Shown one piece after another: positions 32,612-42,380 of a DNA stretch of 64,000 nt. The translations under genes were made by a program, and so were the position numbers. The stretch comes from Eurosta solidaginis. Its lineage: Eukaryota; Arthropoda; Insecta; Diptera; Tephritidae. The stretch's first letter is position 1. Every line of letters begins with the position of its first letter. The notes beneath the pieces are model-generated. The model searched no databases, was not told where the DNA came from, and worked only from the letters and a program-made list of their open reading frames with translations. Location of the stretch: positions 196,663,477 through 196,727,476 of the forward strand of contig NC_090322.1 in the NCBI RefSeq assembly GCF_040869045.1. The letters run 5' to 3'.

Positions 32612-35026
32612 ATGGCAAAGTTCAGTGAATTGACGATCCAGCAACTAAAGAAGGAGTTGGAGAGCCGTGGATTGAATACAAGCGGCGTTAAACTTGAACT
32701 TCAGGCACGGCTACGAGAGGCAATGGAAGCAGAAGGAATTGATGTGGAAGAGTATGACTTTCATCTTGATGGCGAGGAAATAACAAAAATGGAAGAAACA
32801 CCGCAGACAATGGCGAACACAGACTTGAACATGATTTTGGCTGCAATATCTGCTCAAACATCGACAGTGGCTTCTCAACTGGAATCCCAAAAGACAGATA
32901 TAACATCTCAACTGGAATCGCAGGAGACACGCATAACATCCAAGATGGAAAAACAACTAGAATCACAGGAGAACCGTATAACATCGAAGATTGAGGCACA
33001 AGAAACGCGTATGTCAGAAATGTCGACACAGATAACATCTAAGATGGAAACACATTTGGAAGAACAGAAGACATATTTGGCATCTCAACTGGAAGCGCAA
33101 GAGGCACGTATATCTGAAATGTCGGCACAAATTTCGGAACAGGTATCATCGCAGCTCTTTGTGAAACTGGAAGAGCAGCATGCAAAAATTTTACAACTCG
33201 AGGACAAAATTGATGCCGAAATAGAAGCGTTAAAAGGTCGTATGGAGCAGTTACAATTAAACCGCCCAGCTGTTTCAGCAAGCAATCCAAAGGTAAAGAC
33301 ACCATCATTTGACGGTTCTGTTCCTTTCCAGGTCTTCAAGCTACAGTTTGAGAAGACCGCAGCAGTGAACAACTGGAATGCGGAAGATAAAGTTGCTGCA
33401 CTGTTCGTGGCATTGAAAGGGCCTGCAGCGGAAATCTTACAGACGATTCCAGTGTACGAACGGAACAGTTATGAAACATTGATGGCTGCTGTAGAACGAC
33501 GTTATGGAAGCGAGCATAGGAAACAGATATTCCAAATTGAGTTGCAAAACCGCTACCAAAAAGCAAATGAGACATTGCAGGAGTTTGCTTCAGATATTGA
33601 AAGATTGGCTCATCTTGCAAATGCGGACGCACCCGTGGAATACACGGAAAGAGTGAAGATTCAGAGCTTTATAAATGGCATACGGGACGTCGAAACGAAG
33701 CGAGCCACATACGCGAACCCAAAGCAAACATTTTCTGAAACGGTATCCCATGCATTGACTCAGGAAACAGCGTCGCTTCTGTGTAAGCCAGTTTTCAAAG
33801 CACGCCGTGTGGAAGTAGAAAGGCCAGAGTGGGTAGACGCAATATTGGAGGTGCTGAAAGGATCGCAAAAGCGGAGTGAAAAAGTTATCAAATGCTTCAA
33901 ATGCGGGAAGTCCGGTCACATTGCACGTCATTGCGATCTTGGTCCTAATAGTTCCAACAATGTGGGTGGGCGTAAACGCAAAGCTGGAGGAGATGAGCAA
34001 GAGCGAGTAAGATGTAGAGAGCTAGATCCAGCTATTGAATGCCCTGTGATATCTGTGTCGCAAATTGGTAGAAAATCGAGCAGTCTTACCTTCAGAGGGA
34101 ATGTGGATGGCAAGGAGCGTGTACTGACTGTAGATACGGGCGCATCTCATTCCTTGATCCGATCTGACTTGGTCAACAGGAGAGTAAAATCGTTACCTGG
34201 AGCAAAGTTGCGTACGGTCACTGGCGAGTATAACCAAGTTCAGGGAGAAGTGATATGTGAAGTATTGATTGGGAAGGTCATGGTTCTACACAAATTTGTT
34301 GTGGCGAAGATTGTTGATGAAGTTATATTGGGAGTGGATTTCTTGGTTGACCATGACATCAAGATCGATATGCAGAGAAGGGTGATGCGTTATGAGAACC
34401 AAGATGTGCCACTTAACTTTAGTTTGGAAAAAGGTTTCAGCAGTAATCGGGTACTGGTGGAGAAGACTCAACGAAGGCTACAAAATTCAAAGGTAAAGGT
34501 TGATGGAACAAATGGGCCAAACAAATCAAAACCGAAAGTACCTGTGAGAGAAACACTGGCATTGAAAAGCCCTAACGGACGTACTAAAACGAAGAAAGAA
34601 TGCGAGGGTAGTTTCAAGCCGGAGCGCACTACTGTTGTGAAGCGTCGGAACGATACTGATTATGCAAAGCAAATCCGTCCAGCGCAAGCTCTGCGAAGTA
34701 GTTCTTCATTGGCCGAGCAACAGAGTGCGAGGGAACGATCGAGGATAATGAGTAGTAAGATGAAACACAGGTACGACAAGGAAAATAATTCGGAAGGTTT
34801 CCGGGAGGGAAATTTGGTACTGTTATACAACCCTCACCGGCGGAAAGGTGTTCCATCCAAATTTCGGTGCAGTTGGGAAGGCCCGTACAAGGTTGTGAAG
34901 AAGATCAGTGATATCATCTACCGCATACAAAGCATTGAGAAACCACGGAGCAGAAGAGTGGTACATATGGCGATGCTAGCAGCGTTTAGATCGAGAGATT
35001 TGTCTGATCGGGACGATCAGACTTAG
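32612..35026 (+). CDS. SAP domain-Gag-zinc knuckle-protease polyprotein fused to a post-integrase tail
   Basis: 804 residues, uninterrupted. Residues 4-38, 'FSELTIQQLKKELESRGLNT' onward, match the SAP helix-extended-helix DNA-binding motif. Residues 85-215 are a coiled coil built of about 14-residue units such as 'SQLESQETRITSKME'. Residues 228-400 are Gag/capsid-like ('TPSFDGSVPFQVFKLQFEKT', 'LQEFASDIERLAHLA'). A CCHC knuckle has C428, C431, H436 and C441. The aspartic protease has VDTGAS (active Asp 508) and 'ILGVDF' (572-577). A basic linker follows (about 600-716). Residues 717-804, 'MKHRYDKENNSEGF...', 'LVLLYNPHRRKGV' and 'CSWEGPYKVVKKI', equal the segment that follows the integrase core in autonomous gypsy polyproteins. 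About 900 residues of RT, RNase H and integrase are missing, with frame kept. It can probably form particles and cleave itself, but not copy or integrate alone. Confidence 0.93.
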   Translation: MAKFSELTIQQLKKELESRGLNTSGVKLELQARLREAMEAEGIDVEEYDFHLDGEEITKMEETPQTMANTDLNMILAAISAQTSTVASQLESQKTDITSQLESQETRITSKMEKQLESQENRITSKIEAQETRMSEMSTQITSKMETHLEEQKTYLASQLEAQEARISEMSAQISEQVSSQLFVKLEEQHAKILQLEDKIDAEIEALKGRMEQLQLNRPAVSASNPKVKTPSFDGSVPFQVFKLQFEKTAAVNNWNAEDKVAALFVALKGPAAEILQTIPVYERNSYETLMAAVERRYGSEHRKQIFQIELQNRYQKANETLQEFASDIERLAHLANADAPVEYTERVKIQSFINGIRDVETKRATYANPKQTFSETVSHALTQETASLLCKPVFKARRVEVERPEWVDAILEVLKGSQKRSEKVIKCFKCGKSGHIARHCDLGPNSSNNVGGRKRKAGGDEQERVRCRELDPAIECPVISVSQIGRKSSSLTFRGNVDGKERVLTVDTGASHSLIRSDLVNRRVKSLPGAKLRTVTGEYNQVQGEVICEVLIGKVMVLHKFVVAKIVDEVILGVDFLVDHDIKIDMQRRVMRYENQDVPLNFSLEKGFSSNRVLVEKTQRRLQNSKVKVDGTNGPNKSKPKVPVRETLALKSPNGRTKTKKECEGSFKPERTTVVKRRNDTDYAKQIRPAQALRSSSSLAEQQSARERSRIMSSKMKHRYDKENNSEGFREGNLVLLYNPHRRKGVPSKFRCSWEGPYKVVKKISDIIYRIQSIEKPRSRRVVHMAMLAAFRSRDLSDRDDQT

Positions 35027-35037
35027 GTGGAGGGCAG
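35024..35037 (+). promoter_or_regulatory. Polypurine tract overlapping the stop codon
   Basis: 'taggtggagggcag' ends exactly at the 3' LTR start and begins with the ORF's TAG stop, so coding sequence runs to the very edge of the priming site for plus-strand synthesis. Confidence 0.7.
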
Positions 35038-35737
35038 TGTCACGGATATTAACATCACTAAGTTATACCATCACTAAGGCGATGCCAAGGCCACGATAAG
35101 CAGTATTTACGTTAATAATTAAATCAAGTATACACATATATAAGGCAGCCAGAGAGATGTCACACACAGATGCATTTACTTATATGCCTATGTGCGCGCG
35201 AGAGACTGTAAACTACAAACATTCACATCAATAATTCAATCTTTATGTATCTACATAAACGAATAAATAATTGCGTCTACACATATGTACGTATACGAGC
35301 AGCGGAGCGGCAATGCACAAACACAGGCATATATCTTATCTGAGTTGTCACAAGATAGAGCAATAATTTGTGCACGTAGTTGTGGCTGGCGATTTTGTAG
35401 CCGAAACAACTAGAAAGTTCTGGAAATCGAAGAGCCTAGAAGTATGCAGCGTAAACTATAAAAGCGGGGCAGGCGAGTAAGAAGTAATTCAGTTTGAGTT
35501 GAGCAATCAATCAGTTTGATTAAGCACGCGATCTGGCGGCCAATAGTAGAGTTTCATTTGAGTTATCAATCAGTTTGGTTATTAAGCCAGCGAGTAGCAA
35601 AGTATAAGTGTTATTGTGAAGTACTTAATAAAGGCCATTTTTCCATCATTCAATATTGGAGTTATTTATTCAACAGTTTAGTGATTCGAACTTAGCAGAG
35701 GATTGCAAATAAGAGGATTTGCGACAGATTCGTTACA
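35038..35737 (+). repeat. 3' LTR
   Basis: Same 700-bp length as the 5' LTR. Differences by eye are single bases (for example atctcc/atctac, ctagta/ctagaa) and a cluster of four just before the terminal 'attcgttaca'. That is about 1.4%, indicating recent insertion. Confidence 0.95.
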
Positions 35738-36440
35738 ATATGATACAAAGTTTAAGAAATGTATTTTCAACTTGCAGAAAATATAATTTAAAATTACATC
35801 CCGATAAATGTTTATTTTTCAGACAAGAAGTTACTTATCTTGGACATAAATGCACAAGTACTTTAATTTTACCAGACCCAAATATGTAAATTTAAATAGT
35901 TCAAAATTACTTAACTCCCAAAAATGCTGATGAAGCAAAAATAGTTGTCGCATTTTGTAATTATTATAGAAGATTCATACCGAATTTCGCGGAATACGCT
36001 AGAATACTAACAAGGCTCAGTAAGAAAAATGTCATCTTCAATTGGAAAGACGACTGCGAAAAATAATTCAACTACCTAAAAAATGCATTAATTACTCCAA
36101 ATATCCTACAATATCCCGAGTTCTGTATTACAACTGATGCAAGTGGTTATGCTTGCGGAGCTGTGCTAAGCCAAGAGTATGAAAGAAAACAATTACCAAT
36201 TGCCATGCCTCAAGATCATCATAAATGAAGCCACGATCGAAAAAGAATTGGCGGCCATTCATTGGGCCATTATATATTTTAGACCATATGTTTATGGCAG
36301 AAAATTCACAGTGAAAACAGATCATCGATCCTTAACATATTTATTTTCAATGAAAAACCCTTCATCTAAATTAACTAGAATCAGATAAGAATTGGAAGAG
36401 TATGACTTTTGGGGTGGAGTACATCGTTTTCAATCCTCCG
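35738..36440 (+). pseudogene. pol: gypsy reverse transcriptase/RNase H, second part (broken, 3' truncated)
   Basis: Continues from 31860: 'MIQSLRNVFSTCRKYNLKLH', 'VTYLGHKCTS', 'VAFCNYYRRFIPNFAEYARI' and RNase H 'FCITTDASGYACGAVLSQEY', 'ATIEKELAAIHWAIIYFRPY', 'VKTDHRSLTYLFSMKNP'. It ends soon after 'ELEEYDF'. Frame breaks are frequent. Integrase, any env and the 3' LTR are missing. Confidence 0.88.
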
Positions 36441-36559
36441 GAATTATATTTCAAAAAAGGAAAGAAAGTGCTAAAGTGTGAAGCGTGAAGCATTACTTTA
36501 AATATGTGGCAACATCATCGCCACTATAAAAGAAATTTAGAAGTTTATGGGGTAGGCTG

Positions 36560-36922
36560 CGGCCGCCGTGGTTTGATGGTAGCGTGCTCCGCCTACCACA
36601 CCGTATGCCCTGGGTTCAAACCCCGGGCAAAGCAATATCAAAATTTTAGAAATAAGGTGTTTCAATTAGCAGAAAATTTTTCTAAGCGGGGTCGCCCCTC
36701 AGCAGTGTCTGGCAAGCGCTGCGGGTGTATGTCTGCCATGAAAAGCTCTCAGTGAAAACTCATCTGCCTTGCAGATGCCGTTCGGAGTCGGCATAAAACA
36801 TGTAGGTCCCGTCCGGCCAATTTGTAGGGAAAATCAAGAGGAGCACGACGCAAATTGGAAGAGAAGCTCGGCCTTAGATCTCTTCGGAGGTAATCGCGCC
36901 TTGCATTTTTTTTTTTTATATC
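36560..36922 (+). repeat. tRNA-derived SINE, full length
   Basis: The head 'ggccgccgtggtttgatggt' contains an A-box-like motif, with the B box 'gggttcaaacccc' at about 36612. The body, 'aagcggggtcgcccc' and 'gatgccgttcggagtcggca', ends 'cggaggtaatcgcgccttgc' plus a T run. Box spacing of about 45 bp is tRNA-like. It lies 120 bp after the truncated end of the gypsy pol. Confidence 0.88.
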
Positions 36923-37657
36923 GGGTAGGCTTGTATTGGTGTTAATAGAAAATGTCCTTGAGGGGACCGCGAATGCTAATACTTATACGAAAAAGAATAG
37001 GAAATCGAGTTGAATAAAAAAATTGCATATCAAAATTCATAATAATATTAGTCTGAATTAGAATTCATATTATATGTTCCTGAAGCAGTGGCAAGATCGT
37101 CCACTTGTTTAATGAAATTATGACTCTGAAGTAGCTAGCAAATCTGTTTCTGGCTACGAACGGCTCCAATGCGCTAGTTAAGAGACTATTGTGTAAGACC
37201 ACAAGGCACGCAAGGCTATTTTTATTTCTGATATAATGCAGATGCGCTTAGAGAATGAACCTTTTTCAGACTTTCTTACCGTAACCTACATCGCATACAT
37301 TTCTCTTTGAAGCATAGTTGGTATTAGACCGTTGGAAAAATTTCCTTAAAGCGTGGCCCATAAATCCAGCTTCCGATTTACCCTCACAGAATTTTTATAA
37401 ATCAAAGCATCAAGTCTCTCAGCCGATCATTCTTTCCGAAGGTTTCCTGAAGTTTTATGTTATTTCGATTGATCCATGATGTCTTTAATGACTGATAAGA
37501 TATTTCCGTCATTCCTTGCCCTAATTCAGTTAAGAGATAAACCATCTCTTGAGCGGGTTTTCATGGCACAATGAAAAAGTGGTTCTCGGCAAAAGATGAT
37601 TGAAATATTCGTATTTTTTTTTAATGCCCCAATATGTTTCCTTATTGTCTAACATAC
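36923..37657. other. Unassigned stretch
   Basis: No ORF over 60 codons with recognisable content and no repeat I can match elsewhere in the window. Confidence 0.4.
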
Positions 37658-38205
37658 TGCAACGAATTTAATTGCAAATCCTCTTATTTGCAACCTTCTG
37701 CTAAGTTCGAATCACTAAGCTGTTGAATAAATAACTCCAATATTGAATAATGGAAAAATGGCCTTTATTAAAGTACTTCACAATAATACTTATACTTTGC
37801 AACTAGCTTGCTTAATAACCAAATTGACTGATAGCTTAAATGAAACTGATCTTTCGCCTCTACTGTTGTCGCCTTTTTATACTGTCTGATTTCCTAGTTG
37901 CATACTTCCTGTTTTTCCTGCTTTTCCAATTCCAGAACTTACTAGTTTGTTCAGCTATAACTACAGATGTATAACTTTTGTAGCTTCTCTCATACCCCAT
38001 GCGCTTGTATGTGTGAGCGACACTTCCACAATTATAATTGCATACTTTTAGGAGCATCTCAGATAAGACATCTGCATGTGTTTGTGCATCTCTTCTTCGC
38101 TGCGTGTACGTACATATGTGTAGACATTATTGATGTGCATTACGTTACTGCTTAGCATCGGCTTAGAGATGGCAGTACCCCTTAGTGTTGCTAATATTCG
38201 TAGCA
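37658..38205 (-). mobile_element. Divergent solo LTR related to the SAP-Gag family
   Basis: On the minus strand it aligns with the LTRs at 6477 and 31861. 'aacgaatttaattgcaaatc' and 'aataactccaatattgaata' at its left match the LTR 3' end, and 'tgttgctaatattcgtagca' at its right matches the LTR start. Flanked by ATAC (37654-37657 and 38206-38209). About 170 bp shorter than the others through internal deletions. Confidence 0.82.
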
Positions 38206-38639
38206 ATACTAATTCTGTAAGGATAAAAGTGAAGGTACATTCTCGTCGCACTTGCCATGCCATCACAAATCAGGGAATTCAAGGGATTGTGTAGCGAAAC
38301 AGTTTCAAGGGGCTGCTAGCGCAGTTTATAGCTTCTATAACATGACTGCTAATCTCACCTATTATTTTAGGATTTTGCTGCAAATAAACTGAGAAGCATA
38401 GGTGTCAATATGGTTCATACCATTTAATGACTAGTATGTCTCTAAATCAGCATATGACATGAGGGCTACTCTTGTGTGATATGCTTCCGTACACAAACTA
38501 GTTTTCGTGTTGGTCACAAATAGTTTTAACGTCATAAGTTGTCTTCTCAGAGCATAGAGAACCAACGCAGCTTTATTAGGGTTAACAGATAATCTCTAAC
38601 ATGTCACCTCCTCTATATCAGCATGCGGCTTATTGCATG
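38206..38639. other. Unassigned stretch
   Basis: Nothing recognised. Confidence 0.35.
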
Positions 38640-39250
38640 TGACCGGAGCGTCTTCGAGCATTTGAAAAGAAGTGATCTAGTAAGCGAATCCTTCGGGCTT
38701 TTGTTCATTACTTTAACTTTTTTAAGATAAAATTGGTTCGCTACTCTGAAGTTGACAAGAAGATGCTGCAATGCGATTACCATATTGTGAGTCTTCCCCA
38801 ATATTTGGAGTATCAGGAAGATCAGGTCGATAGTAGATTAACCAGGTCTAAAGTCGCACTGTTAAGGTCCAATTAGTTTGTTCACTTTGTCGCAACACGC
38901 TAGAAAGGGACTTTTTCGTGATATTAAGTAGGCTGATACCGCAGTAGTTTGCGCGGTTTATGGGATAACATCTTTTTTAGATTAGGCAGAGCACTTATAT
39001 TTGCCAATACGTAGGCATGCGGCCGCCGACCCTGTATTGCATAGAAGTTGGTGCATAGTTTTTACCAGATTTTCGCTGCCGTGTTTGAACAGCTCGTTGC
39101 CCTGCGCTCTGTTCTTCTGTAGTCGAAATATTGCCATTATCACTTCGTTGAGGTCGGAATGTATATTCCGTCACTAGCAAGTGGGCTATCGGGTACGTTT
39201 TTCCCTGGTTGTATAGCAATGAGAAGAAATGCTAAATCCGTCTCTTCAGC
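38640..39250 (-). pseudogene. Old RTE reverse-transcriptase fragment
   Basis: Phrases 'gatcaggtcgatagtagatt', 'accaggtctaaagtcgcact', 'ggtccaattagtttgttcac' and 'gatattaagtaggctgatac' are collinear with 19950-20085 of the RTE copy, far more diverged. The rest extends to the right into what would be the fingers and linker upstream of RT. No frame survives. Confidence 0.65.
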
Positions 39251-39439
39251 AAACTCTGTCCCTCAGTTACCATACCTCCATTTTCATTCCTGCCAAAATA
39301 TGTCCTAGTAGTGAAGCCTTCCAGAGAGTGGATCTAAGTTAATTGGGAAATTCGCATTTATGCGCCGACTGGTCTCACATTCAGTACACCCATACATTGA
39401 AAAGCGAGGAATTAAAATCAGCGAATAAAAAAAATTGTA

Positions 39440-39715
39440 ATTAGATTACTTTTTCCTGCTCCCTCTCTCACACTTTTCATCTTCAACTCATTAGATTTCT
39501 TAGCTTCCCCTAACAACTCCTTGCTCTTTGCACCTTTAGCTCTTTCTTATTTTTCATTCCCATAATTATTTCCTTTTCTTTTTTTCTTCACACCCTGCTT
39601 TCTTCCACACACGTTATCTCTTTCCGCTTTTCCTTTATCTCTTTCTTCTTCTTGGTCTACTTCTTGAGCTTTTTCTTTATCTTTACTATCTCTTTTTCCC
39701 GCTTCCCATCTTTAT
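39440..39715. repeat. Pyrimidine-rich low-complexity tract
   Basis: Almost only C and T over 270 bp, resembling the inverted Helitron tail composition (13490-13660). No end structure seen. From 39716 to 40869 nothing else is recognised; the 84-codon minus ORF at 39712-39966 has no known features. Confidence 0.55.
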
Positions 39716-40869
39716 AGCTCCTCGACAGAGGTGGTGAGTCGCAGAATGGTTAGCACTTTGTAATACTGTCGCATATGGATGTTCTTTGAAATGGTGAGTT
39801 GTTGTGTGCTAAGACTGTCAAACTCGTTGACTCGGTAGCCCTTCGTGTATCCATATAAAGCTGGTGAACGTTCAGGAAAAAAAGGTGGGAATGCCTCGAT
39901 TACCCATGATCCAGCGAGATCTGCGCGCAAACTCAACTGCCCTAACTTTCGTGCAGTCCTCGGCAAGTGAGCTTAATGCCTAAACTGTGAGTATAAAGTG
40001 CAAAACCTAAATATGAGCTTTTTCACACACGCACAACACTCCCTCTACCTAACTTGGTGGATGAGTTTGTTTAAAAGCCCCTTTGCATTTGAGCATCAAC
40101 CGGCGACGCACGAGGATATATTGGGATATTTATACATATATCCGCTTATACTTTAGTGACAAGAAAATTAAAAAAGGCTTTTATGTGGGTAATATAAGAT
40201 TCAAAAGATTCTAGGACACCCAAATAATTGCGCAAATACAAATATAAATTATGTACGAGTAAAGTCCAAAAGTTTCTAATTAATAAACATGAGCCTGCAT
40301 AGATACTAAAGCTCAACTTGCTAAAACTGGCAATAAGCTTAATAGAAGTATCATTATTCATAAGCCCTGAAAGCATAATGGGAAATAATCTAATTCTAAA
40401 TGAAATTAAAAGACAGCAAAGGCCAATACAAAAGCATTAAAAGTTGTAGCTGAATTTAAGTAAAGCTTGTAAAACTTGTGAGTATGAATTTCTTTCACCT
40501 CTAAAGAGCTGGTGCTAGACGTATTGAGATAAATTTATAACTCAGCTGCAGAATAAATAACATAAGTGTATTTGGGAAGGCTTATTCATTTCGATTTCTG
40601 CTCTTAGACCTAAGAAGTCGGTATATTGAACAAGCTTACTTGGACTTGGATAATGGTCCGTTGTGATAACACATAAAATAACGGTGACGTAGGTACATCC
40701 TTCGGAGTTCCAAGTAAGTCGGTAGTGAAATACTTTCGCCTAGTTCTGGAAAAAGCTTCGCAATCAAGCTAAAGTGACTCTGCAGAAAAATGGGGTTTCT
40801 AGTATATTGAGAAGTTCTGCATATATTCCCATTGGACCTGTCGAAACCCCAACAACCACTGATAGATGA

Positions 40870-41771
40870 GGCTTAGTGAACCCAATTATTTTTGCAGATT
40901 TCCTGCCTACCACTTCCGGTCAGAAGGATTTTGCTAGCCTGTAAGAGGCAGTGTCCGCCCAATACTTGCTGAGCTGAATCGATGCCCACCTATGCAGGAG
41001 CAGACCACAGGTGGCCAGCGGAATCTCGTAATCTGTGCAGCCATCTTCTTTCGGCTCAATTGTACCGATGCAGACTAAGAGATTCGCTTGATATCTGCCC
41101 AGGATATCACTATGGCTCGGACTCAATATTAATCATAAAATATTTGGATGCAATCGTAAACAAGGCACTCCCAGACCACCCTCTATTGCACCATATTTGA
41201 ACTCAAGGCCCAGATAACCGCCTGGAAATCATAGTAGATATTAAAATAGTAGCACTGGATAGCATTTAATCCACCGCATCCTTGACCGCAGTAAATTCTG
41301 CTTGAAAGACGATGCAGTGATCAGCCAACTTAAACTTGTGACTTATATAAACTCTTGACAAAATACCTCCCACAAGTATTTCCGTCCAATTTAGAACCAT
41401 CCGTGAACAACCTAACTGGTCCCCTTCCCCAGATGAGCCACCTTCTCAATTCCTCTCCTGGGGGAATGACTGGATGGAAGGTTGCATAGGACGCAGTTAT
41501 CGGCACACACTAGTCTGTCCTCTCAGGGATAAAATTGACTAGAAGGCTAGAATGCCCAAAGTAAAAAAGCCCATAGCCCATATCACAAAGCCAAATCAAC
41601 AACCATGCCGTGGCCGCCTTTCCTTTTATATACTGGATCTATGTTCAGCATGATATTTAATGCCAAGGTAGGTGTTGTTACTCCTCCTGGCTCTATTGAA
41701 GAGCCGCCTACTGCATGATCTAAAGTCGCAAGGCCCCAAGCGATATCTCCCTTCAGCTTCCTACAGTACAA
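40870..41771 (-). pseudogene. Non-LTR retrotransposon remnant: RT thumb and RNase H
   Basis: Minus strand, right to left: 'KLKGDIAWGLATLDHAVGG', 'TPTLALNIMLNIDPVYKRKG' (thumb region, 41771-41590); RNase H 'FTDGSKLDGN' (about 41409-41380) with 'LLRSRMRWI'; then 'SHSDILGRYQANLL', 'IPLATCGLLLHRWASIQLSK' and 'YWADTASYRLAKSF' (41126-40920). Order and motifs fit the C-terminal half of I/R1-type elements with RNase H. Many stops. Confidence 0.7.
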
Positions 41772-41939
41772 GTCTTGCTTTTAGGGTTCCTAAAGTCATT
41801 TTACCAGGACAGGGAACCGAATATATCGGTCATCAGAGAAGGAGTGCTCGTTCAGAATCCTCCAACCCGATATCCGATCTACCAGTTCTCTACTAAGCAG
41901 GGTGAGGCGCAGGACCTCGTTCCTTACCGCTGTAGCAAA

Positions 41940-41998
41940 AGTCACGCCATACCCCCTGTTACATATACAATAAATATATATATATATATATATAAATA
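41940..41998. repeat. (TA)n microsatellite between two non-LTR fragments
   Basis: 'aaatatatatatatatatat' near 41970 separates the RNase H-bearing fragment from the endonuclease fragment. Confidence 0.7.
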
Positions 41999-42260
41999 TT
42001 ACTCACCTCTGGTGTGGTGGGATTTCAAATCGGTAGGCACAATCACGCTAACACCTCTCCGCCTTTCTTCAGCGGTGATTTCACCAAGTATGGCAGGTGG
42101 TCCCGCTACAACCCCGTGGGACACATACGCTAAGACCACCCACAATGTATTTCTAATAGAGAGAATAAAAGATTTAATCTCCTTGTTAACAAGCACACAG
42201 GATTTAGGCCTTCCTGCATCCCCACGCACCAAGGTGTTCAATTTTCACAGCCTCAGTCAT
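41999..42260 (-). pseudogene. Non-LTR endonuclease fragment
   Basis: Minus-strand translation 'GRPKSCVLVNKEIKSFIL', 'VVLAYVSHG' and 'GVSVIVPTDLKSHHTRGE' follows the APE-type endonuclease of jockey/LOA-like elements. The last block aligns with the usual (G)xDxNAHHxxWG catalytic segment, here changed to TDLKSHHTRG. Probably the same element as 40870-41771 with most of RT deleted. Confidence 0.6.
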
Positions 42261-42380
42261 GGCTCCTGGAAAAAGAATATATCCCCTCCGCCCTATTCAA
42301 TGTAGAGAGAAAATTAACTGAAACAAACTTAGAGTGGTGAAATTTAACTTGACGGATAACCTTCATCTTCGCATCATTTT

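Larger units (their letters stand above)
31861..35737 (+). mobile_element. Non-autonomous LTR retrotransposon with SAP-Gag-protease ORF
   Basis: Two 700-bp LTRs (31861-32560 and 35038-35737) differ at about ten positions by eye. The 4-bp target duplication is ATAT (31857-31860, 35738-35741). There is a primer-binding site, a purine-rich tract before the 3' LTR and one intact 804-codon ORF filling the interior. RT, RNase H and integrase are absent, so it depends on an autonomous relative. It is inserted in the RT gene of the older gypsy element; excision restores the host frame (EKHM|IQS). Confidence 0.95.

Noticed and set aside
32612..35026. Complete autonomous gypsy element with env
   Set aside because: The ORF lacks RT, RNase H and integrase motifs, and nothing env-like lies before the 3' LTR.
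36561..36640. Functional tRNA gene
   Set aside because: The A and B boxes belong to a SINE head; no cloverleaf can be folded and the same head occurs in every SINE copy.
36504..36755. 83-codon plus-strand ORF with counterparts at 2796 and 50348
   Set aside because: It is the shared frame through the SINE body, not a protein family.
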